A DNA stretch of 64,000 nt, taken from NCBI GenBank assembly GCA_040080835.1, contig JBEBHP010000012.1, forward strand, positions 62,001-126,000, given 5' to 3'. The position numbers and the translations under genes are program-made. Shown piece after piece: positions 25,018 to 33,257 of this stretch. The stretch's first letter is position 1. Each line of letters starts with the position of its first letter. Origin of the DNA: SZUA-430 sp040080835. GTDB taxonomy: Bacteria; Pseudomonadota; Alphaproteobacteria; Micropepsales; Micropepsaceae. The notes under the pieces are model-generated. The model saw nothing but the letters and a program-made list of their open reading frames with translations, was not told the origin of the DNA and made no database searches.

Positions 25018-25527
25018 TCAACCAGCGGTCTGCCGCCAGGGCATCAGGCGCGGCAGCCATCGCGGAACGTTCTCGCGATAGGTTTTGTATTCGTCACCGA
25101 AGCTGTGGTCCAGCGTCGGTTCTTCATAGCCCAGCACGAACAGATGGAAGCCGAGCCACACGACTGCTGCGTACCACAGCAGCGCGACAGCGCCGAGCAG
25201 CAGCGCTTCGCCGAGGACGATGGCGACAACGCCGACATACATGGGGTTGCGCACGTGGCGATAGAACCCCGTGACCACAAGGTGCTGTGGCGGCGCGATC
25301 GGGGCGGGCGTGCCGAGCCCTTCGAGCGCAAAGCGCAAAAACGAATTGAGCAGCGGCACAAGTCCGAGGAACACGAGCACCCCGCCGACGATGCGGAGCC
25401 AGTCCTGCCCGAACAATGCCGGCTGCATCTCGCCGCGCGAAATCGCCCAAGGCAGAAATCCCGCCAGGGTACCAGGCGCAATCACGAAGAAAACGGCAGA
25501 GCCCAACAGGGCCCAGAATTTGCGCAT
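25018..25527 (-). CDS. Isoprenylcysteine-carboxylmethyltransferase / phospholipid-methyltransferase-like membrane protein
   Basis: 169 residues from the ATG at 25527, which has GAGGAG upstream. Four membrane segments frame the ICMT/PEMT signature VVTGFYRHVRNPMYVGVVAIVLGEALLLG and the C-terminal EEPTLDHSFGDEYKTYRENVPRWLP. These enzymes methylate small lipophilic or lipid substrates with SAM. The specific substrate is unknown. Neighbours give no functional hint, because MITE-like element B follows directly. Confidence 0.85.
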   Translation of the reverse strand: MRKFWALLGSAVFFVIAPGTLAGFLPWAISRGEMQPALFGQDWLRIVGGVLVFLGLVPLLNSFLRFALEGLGTPAPIAPPQHLVVTGFYRHVRNPMYVGVVAIVLGEALLLGAVALLWYAAVVWLGFHLFVLGYEEPTLDHSFGDEYKTYRENVPRWLPRLMPWRQTAG

Positions 25528-25600
25528 CGCCCGTCTCCTCTTAATCGACATTCCCCGGATGGCCCCGCGTTGACGCGGAAAATACCTCAAAGAATCGAGA

Positions 25601-25739
25601 TCAGACACCCAATTCTTTTCAGGTGCCGCTCCTCACCCGACGCGCCGCTTATGCGGCGCGCCACCCTCTCCAGCGGGGCTGGAGAGGGGCTGTAGAAGTT
25701 CTGTTGACACGGGATTGTTCTTCGAGAATTGGTGTCTGA
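25601..25739. repeat. MITE-like element B
   Basis: Terminal inverted repeats TCAGACACCCAATTCT (25601-25616) and AGAATTGGTGTCTGA (25725-25739) match apart from one extra C. They enclose two hairpins, GCGCCGCTTATGCGGCGC and a CCCTCTCCAGC/GCTGGAGAGGG stem. The core 25628-25693 recurs in degenerate form at 26428-26493. It shares its end motif with element A. Confidence 0.7.
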
Positions 25740-25767
25740 ACCCTTACCTGGAAAAGGATTTGCCAGA

Positions 25768-26401
25768 ATGAGCGAACTGACCATCTGGACTTATGACTGG
25801 GTGCCTGAAGGCCCTCGCGGTCTTGTGCGCGACCTGCGGCTGAGATGGGCATGCGAGGAAGGTGGCTTGAGCTACACGGTCCGAACGGTGCCGTTCGATG
25901 GTCGGGAGACCAATCATCTTGCCCGCCAGCCATTTGGCCAGGTGCCGTTCCTGAACGATGGAGAACTGGAGATCTTCGAGAGTAGTGCGGGGCTTCTGCA
26001 TCTGGCCCGGAAGAGCGACAGGCTGATGCCGCGCGATGCGGTTGGAGAAGCCCAAACATTGCAATGGACGATCGCTGCGCTCAACTCGATCGAGATGGGC
26101 ACAGTTCCGTGGTGGTTTTTGAGGATGTCCGGCGACAAGGACAACAAACTCACCGGATGGGTGAGCATGCGCCTCGACCAGCTTGAGAAGGTGCTGGGCG
26201 AGCGGGAATGGCTTGCGGCCAAGCCGTTTCACGATCGCAGACCTGCTGATGGCGGATGTGCTTCGGGTTCCGGAGGTTCGGTCTTTCGGCAATCGGCCGG
26301 CAACCGAGGCGTATGTGAAACGCATGACTGATCGTCCCGCCTTCAAGAAGGCTCATGCCGACCAGATCCGTCATTTCGAGGTCGCAGACAGCAAGCGGTG
26401 A
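25768..26401 (+). pseudogene. Glutathione S-transferase-like gene with a +1 frameshift
   Basis: The N-terminal thioredoxin-like GST domain is intact from ATG 25768 (ELTIWTYDWVPEGPRGLVRDLRLRWACEEGG ... GQVPFLNDGELEIFESSAGLLHLARK). The reading frame breaks near 26220-26226. Downstream, the expected C-terminal helix motif RFTIADLLMADVLRVPEV continues in the next frame to a stop at 26401. Removing one C of the CC pair at about 26224 restores a single gene of about 210 codons. Either a recent pseudogene or a sequencing error. Confidence 0.8.
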
Positions 26402-26427
26402 GCGAAGAAGGCGCCATCGCCGACGCT

Positions 26428-26493
26428 GCTCCTCACCCGACGCGCTCCTGATGATGCGGCGCGCTACACTCCCCAGCGGGACCTGAGAGCGGC
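26428..26493. repeat. Degenerate copy of the element B core
   Basis: GCTCCTCACCCGACGCGC, then GATGCGGCGCGC and CCCCAGCGGGACCTGAGAG, parallels 25628-25693 in order, with substitutions and small indels that weaken the hairpins. It lacks the TCAGACACC ends. Confidence 0.6.
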
Positions 26494-26626
26494 TTTCAAT
26501 TCCACGGAACAGAATGGCGCTGTGTGCGTTTCCAACGCGCGGGGGTATGCCCTTGCTGATCACATGCCGGACGGGCGTCTCGCCCGCGACCGCGAAGCGC
26601 GCAACATCTCCATGAAGGAACGGGTA

Positions 26627-27193
26627 ATGGCACCGCACAATTCAACTCATCTCTCAAGACGAACCGTGGTTTCCGGGCTGACACTGACTGCAGCCGCAGC
26701 TTCCGCCGCTGGTTCGGCCGCTGCGCGGGCAGCAGACACTGCAGCAAGCGCCACACAAAAAGCCCCCGAGAAGAGTCTGTACGAACGACTGGGTGGTGTG
26801 TTCGCCGTTGCAGCTGTGGTTGATCATTTCAGCGACGCCGTCGTGAAGAACCCGATCGTAGGGCAGAAATCAAAGAACACCCAATTGCGGGAGTGGCATA
26901 CCAAGAACCTTGGTCGTCTGCCCGGCCTGAAGTTCATGCGCACGCTCTGGGTCTGCAACATTTCGGGTGGGCCGTTCCAGTATACGGCGACCAAGCCAGG
27001 CAGTACGCCACTCGGTCTCGAGGAGGCACATCGCAACCTTCGAATCTCGCCTGCCGAATTTGATGAGGTCGCGGCCGAACTCGGACGGACACTCGACGCG
27101 CTGAAGGTTCCAAAGACCGAGAAGTCAGAGGTTCTTGCGGCGTTCGCAGCCCACAAGAGCGAGGTCACTGCCGGCTACAACGGCAGTCACTAG
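26627..27193 (+). CDS. Group 1 truncated hemoglobin with Tat-type signal peptide
   Basis: 188 residues from the ATG at 26627 (AAGGAA upstream; the frame is open further upstream). The N-terminus has a twin-arginine motif SRRTVVSGL (R11, R12) followed by an Ala-rich hydrophobic stretch ending ARAA, so folded export is predicted. The globin part starts SLYERLGGVFAVAAVVDHF and carries the proximal haem His in LEEAHRNLRIS. Truncated globins bind O2 or NO; most are cytosolic, so export is unusual. Monocistronic, and upstream of the CheB-domain gene. Confidence 0.85.
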   Translation: MAPHNSTHLSRRTVVSGLTLTAAAASAAGSAAARAADTAASATQKAPEKSLYERLGGVFAVAAVVDHFSDAVVKNPIVGQKSKNTQLREWHTKNLGRLPGLKFMRTLWVCNISGGPFQYTATKPGSTPLGLEEAHRNLRISPAEFDEVAAELGRTLDALKVPKTEKSEVLAAFAAHKSEVTAGYNGSH

Positions 27194-27262
27194 TCGCGAG
27201 CCAACTCGCGAGAGATTCAAAGGGCAGATCAGTACCCCACAGACGGAGCGGAGCGACACACG

Positions 27263-27850
27263 GTGGCTTCAAAGGGCTATGTAAAAGACTTCCCGGTTGT
27301 GTGCGTCGGTGGTTCGGCGGGCGGACTGGATGCCTATGTCAGGCTGCTGAAGCATCTGCCTGATGACATGGGCGTGGCGATCGTGATCGTCAATCACCAG
27401 AGATCCATTGCCTCGCGCATGCACGAGATTTTGCCGAACTTCACCAAAATGCCGGTCGAGCTGATCAGCGAACGCCTGGTCATTCAGCCCAACCACGTGT
27501 TCATCATTCCCGAGCAGCGCGACCTGCACGTCGAGAATGGCGAGTTTCGACTCAAGCCGATTTCGAAGCCGCGCGGCTGGCCCGACGTGATCACTGTCTT
27601 TCTGCAATCCCTGACGCGGAACTGGGATGGTCAACTGATCGCCGTGATCGTTTCCGGATACGATGGAGACGGCGCGGCAGCGTTGCGCGGCTTGAAGGAA
27701 GTGGGCGGTATCACGATTGCCCAGAAACTCGCCACGGCCGAGCAACCGGACATGCCCGAGAGCGCGATCAACAGCGGCTATGTCGATTTCATACTGTCGC
27801 CGGAAGATATCGCCCGCAAAATTGTCAGCATCGCGCGCGCCAGTGCTTAG
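27263..27850 (+). CDS. Stand-alone CheB methylesterase-domain protein
   Basis: 195 residues from GTG. The protein is only the CheB catalytic domain: GGSAGGLDAY (nucleophile S18), VNHQRS (H45) and SGYDGDGAAALRGLKEVGG (D136) give the complete triad. No receiver domain and no CheR or chemoreceptor genes are nearby. Such single-domain proteins occur in stress-related loci; here the substrate is unknown and a role outside chemotaxis is inferred. Confidence 0.88.
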   Translation: MASKGYVKDFPVVCVGGSAGGLDAYVRLLKHLPDDMGVAIVIVNHQRSIASRMHEILPNFTKMPVELISERLVIQPNHVFIIPEQRDLHVENGEFRLKPISKPRGWPDVITVFLQSLTRNWDGQLIAVIVSGYDGDGAAALRGLKEVGGITIAQKLATAEQPDMPESAINSGYVDFILSPEDIARKIVSIARASA

Positions 27851-27872
27851 TTACCGGCAGTCGCCGTTGGTC

Positions 27873-28259
27873 TCACGACATCACCTCAAAGCTCCCATGC
27901 ACTGGAGCCCAGTTCTTTTCGTTCGATGCAATGGCGAAGGTGGAGTTGTCGCTGAAGTTCAAAACGGCAGTCAGCGTGTAACCGGACTGCGAAAGATACG
28001 AAATCACGCAGATGTCGCCCGTGATCTTCGCCCCCGCGCAGTGCGGCTTCTCGGTTTTGCCGGTTGAACTGGCGTCGGCGCCTTTGACCGAAGGCTTGTG
28101 TGCTCCGTCGGCTTCAATCGAATGCCACTCAACCGTGCCGTCCTTGTGAAAAACATGTTCCTGCGTTGTTCCTTTGGTTGGTCCATCAGCCCATGAGAGG
28201 CGAATGGTCTTGCCACTGACCTGATCGGATAGCTTTGGTTCGGTTGCCTGGTGCGGCAT
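27873..28259 (-). CDS. Hypothetical beta-rich (MoaF/lipocalin-like) protein
   Basis: 128 residues from the ATG at 28259 (AAGGAA upstream). The patterns LSDQVSGKTIRLSWADG, GTVEWHSIEADG and TLTAVLNFSDNSTFAIASNEKNWAPVHGSFEV resemble small calycin-like proteins such as MoaF, but I cannot confirm a family. Two cysteines (HCAGAKITGDICVISY) may form a disulfide. No signal peptide. Convergent with the CheB gene. Confidence 0.65.
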   Translation of the reverse strand: MPHQATEPKLSDQVSGKTIRLSWADGPTKGTTQEHVFHKDGTVEWHSIEADGAHKPSVKGADASSTGKTEKPHCAGAKITGDICVISYLSQSGYTLTAVLNFSDNSTFAIASNEKNWAPVHGSFEVMS

Positions 28260-28431
28260 GGCACTTTTCCTTTCTGCTGTCGTATCTGGCTGTTCCACGG
28301 AAAGCAGTAGGTTCAACGTTCGATCGCCTTCACGGTTCCACGCCTTCAGGCACTCGCCAACCCTCAGGTGGAACCATCGCCCGCATGCAGCGTTTGAAAA
28401 AGCAGGGGCCTAACCCGAGGAACCGCAACCC

Positions 28432-28623
28432 ATGTCCGTCTCGCCGAAGCAAAAACTGAAGGTCAAACGCGTCATGCATGAATTCAAGGAGGGCGACCTG
28501 CGGTCGAGCACCGGTGCTCCCGTCAGGAAGCGCGCGCAAGCCATCGCCATCGCGCTGTCGGAGAGCGGGCAGTCGCTGACGGACGCCAGTAAGCGCAAGC
28601 GCGCCAGAGCGAAGACGAAGTAA
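28432..28623 (+). CDS. DUF6496 family small basic protein
   Basis: 63 residues, strongly basic. It contains VMHEFKEGDLRSSTGAPVRKRAQAIAIALSESG, which is the DUF6496 pattern, and a Lys/Arg-rich tail suited to nucleic-acid binding. GAGGAAC lies upstream of the ATG. Function unknown; similar proteins are found scattered through proteobacterial accessory regions. Confidence 0.75.
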   Translation: MSVSPKQKLKVKRVMHEFKEGDLRSSTGAPVRKRAQAIAIALSESGQSLTDASKRKRARAKTK

Positions 28624-28816
28624 ACTCATCCAAATGAGTTGGGGAGCTTGCATCACCCTGCGTGTGGAACTGCCCAAAAGGCGCGACCTGACCGCATAGT
28701 TTGGCGTGGCACACGTCAACGCATTTTGCTAGCAGTCAGAAGGTTCGTTTTGTTGTCATGCGAGCCGGACGCGCGGGCTGGGCATACTGCTGCGGCCGGT
28801 CCTGTCATGCAAAAAT

Positions 28817-30949
28817 ATGGGTGAGCTGATGGCAATGGGTGGCGGACTGCAAGAGCCGGCGACATGGAGTGACCGGCTACGAACTGGTGCCAGCTTGGGG
28901 TGGAAGTGGGCGAGCTATCCGTTTACCGCCGGCACAACGCGCCACCTGCACCTTGTCGAGCAAGTTCGCGGCATTGACGGGCGCGCGCAGCTGCAAGGGA
29001 CTGCGATCGAGATCATCAGCGCGCAGGTGACAGACATCTCGCGTGACCAGCAGGAAATTGTCAAAGTCCTTGTCAGTCAAAATGACATGCTTGAACGGGT
29101 CAATGCCACGCTCGCCCGTCTGCTTGCACAGGCGGATGCGGCTTCAAAAATCAACGCAGAGACATCGCTTGTGGCTTCTGACGTGCAGCGGGTGCTGCAA
29201 GTCGTTGCCTCGAAGGGAACGGAACTCGCTGAGGGCCTCAAGGGGGTTCAGCTCGGGTTGGCCGAAGAGGCTGTTTACACGCGCACCCAAATTGCGGCCT
29301 TACCCTCGATCGAGCAGGTTCATGCGCTGATCGGCGAGGGGGTGTTGGCGCAAGAGCTCGTTTCAACCCGGACGCAGCTGGGTGACGAATTGCAGAAAAT
29401 GCAGCAGGGGCTCGCCGTTCATTCTGCAGCAATGCACGACCAGCTTGCCTCCAGCCGCACACAGGTGGCAGACGAGCTGCGGAAGGTCCATGACGCGCTT
29501 GCCGAGCATGCCAGCGGCATGCACGAACGGTTTTCAACGCTTGCGTCAGCGGACCATGTCCGGTCGCTGATTGAAGACGGCGCGCTGGTGCTAGACCTTG
29601 CATCGACAAGGGCGCAGCTTGCCGATGGGCTGAAGCAGGTTCATGAGGTTGTGGCGGGTCAAGCGGCCGGCATCCACGAGCGGCTGGCGACGCTGCCTTC
29701 CACCGATCAGGTGCAAGTGCTCGCCGACGGACTGAGTAAAGTGCATGACGTGGTCGCGGAGCAAGCGGCCGGCGTGAACGAACGGCTGGCTGCGCTGGCT
29801 TCGACCGAACAGATTCATGCTGTGGTCAATGGCGGTGCGCTGGTGCAAGACCTTGCGTCCACCAGGGCGCAGCTCGCTGATGGGTTGCAGAAGGTGCATC
29901 AGGTACTGACGGAGCACTCGGCCGGCGTGCGCGACCGGCTGGCGACCCTGCCATCCACAGAACAGGTGCATGCGCTGATCGAGGGCGGCACTGCGAGCGG
30001 CATGCAGGGCACGCGCAGGCTGGTTGCAGAAGAAGCGCAGCGTGGTCAGGCTTTGGCCGAACGGGTTGCTGCGAAACTGGACAGCCTGCAATCGCGCAGT
30101 GTGATCCCGCTGATGTCGCAGGGGCTCGTGATGTGCCGCAATCCGCTCGGGTTTCTGGCGGTACCTGCAGACGACCTCGTGACGATCGGGTCCCTTGCCG
30201 ATGGTGTTCTTCCCGGACAGGGCTTGCTGAGGGTCGTCGAGAAATACCTGAAGGTTGGCGGGACATTCGTTGATGTGGGTGCGGGCGTTGGCCTGTTCAG
30301 CCTGCTGGCTGCACGCGTTGTCGGACCCGCGGGCAAGGTGATTGCCATCGAGCCTGCACCTGCGACGGCCAATGCCCTGCGCGCCACGGTCAGCGCGAAC
30401 AGCCTGTCGAATGTGGTGAGGATCGAAGAGATCGCGGCAGGGGCGGAACGCGGCCTCGGGACGCTGTCGGTGGAGGCAATATGCGGACACGGCTCGCTGA
30501 TTGCCTCCGACACTGCAACAGGCAAGGTGGTTGCAACGGTTGCGCCGCTTGACGAGATACTCGAGGGCATCGTTCCCGACATGGTGATGATCGATGTGGA
30601 AGGGTGGGAGCTCAAGGTCATCGAGGGCATGGTCTCGACGATCGGGGCCAATCCCGACATCATACTGATCATGGACTTCGAGCCCGCGCATATCAGGCGT
30701 ACGGGCGTGTCGGCCGCGGCATGGGTCGAGCGGATGACATTTGCTGGCATGCAGATCTTCGAGATCGACGAGCGCAACGGCGAGCTTGCGCCCTTGCGCA
30801 AGAATGGCCTGGAAGAAATCGAGTCGATCAATGTCGTTTTCGCGCGGAACGACCCGTCACAACGCGCTGCATTGTCGGCACAAGAGGGTTGGCTGTGGCG
30901 AGGATCGGCAGCAGCCCCCGCTGCGCCCGCGTCGCGTCGGCCTTCGTGA
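28817..30949 (+). CDS. FkbM family methyltransferase with long repeated coiled-coil N-terminus
   Basis: 710 residues. Residues about 45-140 are amphipathic helix. From about 150 to 395 a heptad-rich unit is repeated imperfectly: [L/V]xxTRxQLxDxLxKV[H/M]xxLAxHxxxMHxRLxxLxSxxQVxxLIExG, four full and at least one partial copy, also visible as DNA repeats. The SAM-binding FkbM domain follows (about 455-690) with FVDVGAGVGLFSLLAA, VIAIEPAPATANALR and DMVMIDVEGWELKVIEGM. The methyl acceptor is probably a glycan or lipid sugar (family inference). The repeats suggest oligomerisation or a molecular ruler role. No neighbour gives context. Confidence 0.85.
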   Translation: MGELMAMGGGLQEPATWSDRLRTGASLGWKWASYPFTAGTTRHLHLVEQVRGIDGRAQLQGTAIEIISAQVTDISRDQQEIVKVLVSQNDMLERVNATLARLLAQADAASKINAETSLVASDVQRVLQVVASKGTELAEGLKGVQLGLAEEAVYTRTQIAALPSIEQVHALIGEGVLAQELVSTRTQLGDELQKMQQGLAVHSAAMHDQLASSRTQVADELRKVHDALAEHASGMHERFSTLASADHVRSLIEDGALVLDLASTRAQLADGLKQVHEVVAGQAAGIHERLATLPSTDQVQVLADGLSKVHDVVAEQAAGVNERLAALASTEQIHAVVNGGALVQDLASTRAQLADGLQKVHQVLTEHSAGVRDRLATLPSTEQVHALIEGGTASGMQGTRRLVAEEAQRGQALAERVAAKLDSLQSRSVIPLMSQGLVMCRNPLGFLAVPADDLVTIGSLADGVLPGQGLLRVVEKYLKVGGTFVDVGAGVGLFSLLAARVVGPAGKVIAIEPAPATANALRATVSANSLSNVVRIEEIAAGAERGLGTLSVEAICGHGSLIASDTATGKVVATVAPLDEILEGIVPDMVMIDVEGWELKVIEGMVSTIGANPDIILIMDFEPAHIRRTGVSAAAWVERMTFAGMQIFEIDERNGELAPLRKNGLEEIESINVVFARNDPSQRAALSAQEGWLWRGSAAAPAAPASRRPS

Positions 30950-30962
30950 TCCAGTCCGGCGG

Positions 30963-31745
30963 CTAGTAGATCGCGTAGCCGCCATCCAGGATGAAGGTGT
31001 CCCCGGTATGGAAGGCCGATGCGTTGCTGGCGAGATAGACGGCGATGCCGCCGAAGTCTGCGGGTTCGCCCCAGCGCCGCATGGGCACGCGCGGGATGAC
31101 CTTCTCGGCGAAGGCGGGTGAGGCTTGAGCGCCTGCGGTCATGTCGGTTGCGATCCAGCCGGGCAGGATCGTGTTGGCGCGCACGCCATCCCGGGCGAAC
31201 TCGACGGCGATGCTGCGCATCATCGAGAGGACGCCACCCTTTGTTGCTGCGTAGTGCTCGTTGCGGGCGGCGCCCTCGATTGCAGCGAGGCTGGCGATAC
31301 CGATGAGCGAGCCGCCCTTGTCGCCGTTTGCGGCGCGCTCGCGCATGTGGCGGGCGGCTTCGCGCATCGTGAAGAACACGCCGTCGAGGTTGACGGCCAA
31401 AACCTTGCGGTATTGCTCGGTTGTCATGTCGATGAAGGAGCGGGCGCCTGAACCTATGCCTGCGTTGGCGAAGACGGCATCGATGCGGCCCAATGCCGTC
31501 ACGGTATCCTTCATGGCTTGGGCGACCTGCGTTTCGTTCGAGACATCAACCTTGCGCGAGATCACCTTTACGCCATGCTGTTTGAGTGATGCCTCGGCCG
31601 TGCGGTTCTTGTCCTCGTTCGTGCCCCAGATGGCGATGCTGGCGCCTGCCTGTGCCATGGCGTCAGCCATGCCGAGGCCGATACCACCGTTTCCGCCGGT
31701 GACGAGTGCGACTTTGCCAGTCAGGTCGAAGGGAGCATAAGCCAT
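30963..31745 (-). CDS. SDR family oxidoreductase
   Basis: 260 residues from the ATG at 31745. Classical motifs are TGGNGGIGLGMADAM, FANAGIGSG and IGIASLAAIEGAARNEHYAATKGGV (Ser, Tyr, Lys present), ending with the family tail FILDGGYAIY. An active NAD(P)H dehydrogenase of the gluconate-5-dehydrogenase/3-oxoacyl-reductase-like type; substrate unknown. It is followed closely upstream by an NTF2-like gene on the same strand. Confidence 0.88.
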   Translation of the reverse strand: MAYAPFDLTGKVALVTGGNGGIGLGMADAMAQAGASIAIWGTNEDKNRTAEASLKQHGVKVISRKVDVSNETQVAQAMKDTVTALGRIDAVFANAGIGSGARSFIDMTTEQYRKVLAVNLDGVFFTMREAARHMRERAANGDKGGSLIGIASLAAIEGAARNEHYAATKGGVLSMMRSIAVEFARDGVRANTILPGWIATDMTAGAQASPAFAEKVIPRVPMRRWGEPADFGGIAVYLASNASAFHTGDTFILDGGYAIY

Positions 31746-31776
31746 GTGCGTGTTTCCAATCGAGGTTGAAGTGAGG

Positions 31777-32208
31777 TCAGGCGAGATCGAGTGCGCGGAG
31801 CACGGCGCCCTGGTCGAAGTAGGGGCGCTCGCAGATGATCTTGTCGCCGCCCGGCGGGAATTCGAACGAGCCTGCCATGCGGACGCGGAAAGACTTGCCA
31901 GTGGGCTCAACCGTGCGGTCCTTTAGTTTCAGGGGTCCGAGATGGGTGCCGGTCAGCCAGAACTCGACCAGGACGGTGTTGCCGTCGTGGGCGAGGGCGA
32001 TGATCTCGTTGCCCTGGTCGGGGAAGGGCGTGCGCGAGGCCTTGAAGTAGCCGCGGACTTCGCGCTCGCCATCAAACACCGTGCCGTTGCCATACATCTC
32101 GTAGCGTGGATGCTCGAAGGTTGCGATGACGGCGTCCCAGTCGCACACGCACTCAAGGTGCATATGGTCGCGGACGGTTTTCAGGCGACGTGAAGCGAGA
32201 TCGGTCAT
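31777..32208 (-). CDS. NTF2-like (SnoaL-type) polyketide-cyclase family protein
   Basis: 143 residues, single cone-shaped NTF2-like domain: DWDAVIATFEHPRYEMYGNGTVFDGEREVRGYF and NTVLVEFWLTGTHLG are typical. These proteins bind or isomerise small hydrophobic ligands. It lies 31 nt upstream of the SDR in the same direction and probably acts on a related substrate (inference). Confidence 0.8.
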   Translation of the reverse strand: MTDLASRRLKTVRDHMHLECVCDWDAVIATFEHPRYEMYGNGTVFDGEREVRGYFKASRTPFPDQGNEIIALAHDGNTVLVEFWLTGTHLGPLKLKDRTVEPTGKSFRVRMAGSFEFPPGGDKIICERPYFDQGAVLRALDLA

Positions 32209-32284
32209 GGTGTGCGCTGGTTCCTTGCAGACGTCAGCGGTCTTATCCCAGGCTGACGCTGCAAGGCAATGCTGCGTGCCGACG

Positions 32285-32983
32285 CTACGGCACCATGTCG
32301 AAGACGAGGACTTCTGTATCCCTGCGGCCGGCGAGGTCGAGTTTGCCTGTTTCCTTCAGCGCTGCGCCGTCGCCGGCCTTGAGGGTTTCTCCGTTCACGG
32401 TGATTTCGCCGCGCGCGACCTGAACCCATGCGAGGCGGGTCGGGCGGAGTGCAAGCGACGTCTTCTCTCCCTCGCGGAACAGGCCCGCGTAGAGGTCGAC
32501 ATCCTGGTGCAGCTTGACCGAACCATCTCGTGCATCACGCGAGCCCACGAGGCGCAGGCGTCCCTGCTTGTCGGCAGGTGTGAAGTTCTTCTGCTCGTAG
32601 CTCGGTGCCAGTCCGCGCGCTTCCGGGATGATCCAGATCTGAAGGAAGTGGACGGGATCGGTCTTGGACGCGTTAAACTCGGAGTGCGTGATGCCGGTGC
32701 CTGCGCTCATGCGCTGGACGTCGCCCGGGCGGATCACTGATCCGGTGCCGAGCGAGTCCTTGTGCGCCAGCGCGCCTTCAAGAACGTATGAAACGATTTC
32801 CATGTCCCTGTGGCCGTGCGGGTGAAAGCCCTGGCCTGGTGTTACGCGGTCCTCGTTGATCACGCGCAAGGGGCCGAAGCCCATGAAGCGAGGATCATTG
32901 TAGTCGCCGAAGGAAAAAGTGTGCCTGGAGTCCAGCCAGTCAATTCTGGTTGGACCCCTGTCTTCACTGCGCCGGATCAGCAT
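32285..32983 (-). CDS. Pirin family protein
   Basis: 232 residues, bicupin. The N-terminal cupin keeps the metal-binding pattern GFHPHGHRDMEIVSYVLEGALAHKDSLG and HSEFNASKTDPVHFLQIWI, as in YhhW-type quercetin 2,3-dioxygenases; DSRHTFSFGDYNDPRFMGFG is the usual pirin start. A redox-sensing or quercetinase role is known for relatives. A LexA-type box lies about 160 bp upstream. Confidence 0.92.
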   Translation of the reverse strand: MLIRRSEDRGPTRIDWLDSRHTFSFGDYNDPRFMGFGPLRVINEDRVTPGQGFHPHGHRDMEIVSYVLEGALAHKDSLGTGSVIRPGDVQRMSAGTGITHSEFNASKTDPVHFLQIWIIPEARGLAPSYEQKNFTPADKQGRLRLVGSRDARDGSVKLHQDVDLYAGLFREGEKTSLALRPTRLAWVQVARGEITVNGETLKAGDGAALKETGKLDLAGRRDTEVLVFDMVP

Positions 32984-33140
32984 GGGGTGGTCTCCTTTTA
33001 AGGCTGGACTCCTATTTGTGAGTGCGTGGCATCAAAAGCAAGCGCCTGCGGCTTTTCATTCACATGCTCTTCTGTTTTTATATTGTTCTTTTGTTCAGAA
33101 TTTATAAGTCCAAGTTAAAGTACGGATCGTCCCGGGTCAA

Positions 33141-33155
33141 GAACAATAGACGAAC
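33141..33155. promoter_or_regulatory. Candidate LexA (SOS) box
   Basis: GAAC-AATAGAC-GAAC fits GTTC-N7-GTTC on the other strand. It lies between the pirin start (32983) and the membrane protein stop (33258). There is no obvious SOS gene next to it, so it may be a chance match or a relic. Confidence 0.35.
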
Positions 33156-33257
33156 ATTGTTGTCGCAGCTGCAGATTCGCGAGGTTCGCTGTGCCAGTTT
33201 CAGGAGTCGGGATATGATTAAATCAGCTGTGGATCCGACAATTCCGCGACGCCAGAT

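Noticed and set aside
22544..26600. Genomic island integrated at tRNA-Arg
   Set aside because: No integrase gene and no duplicated tRNA 3' end; only composition and repeats suggest acquisition.
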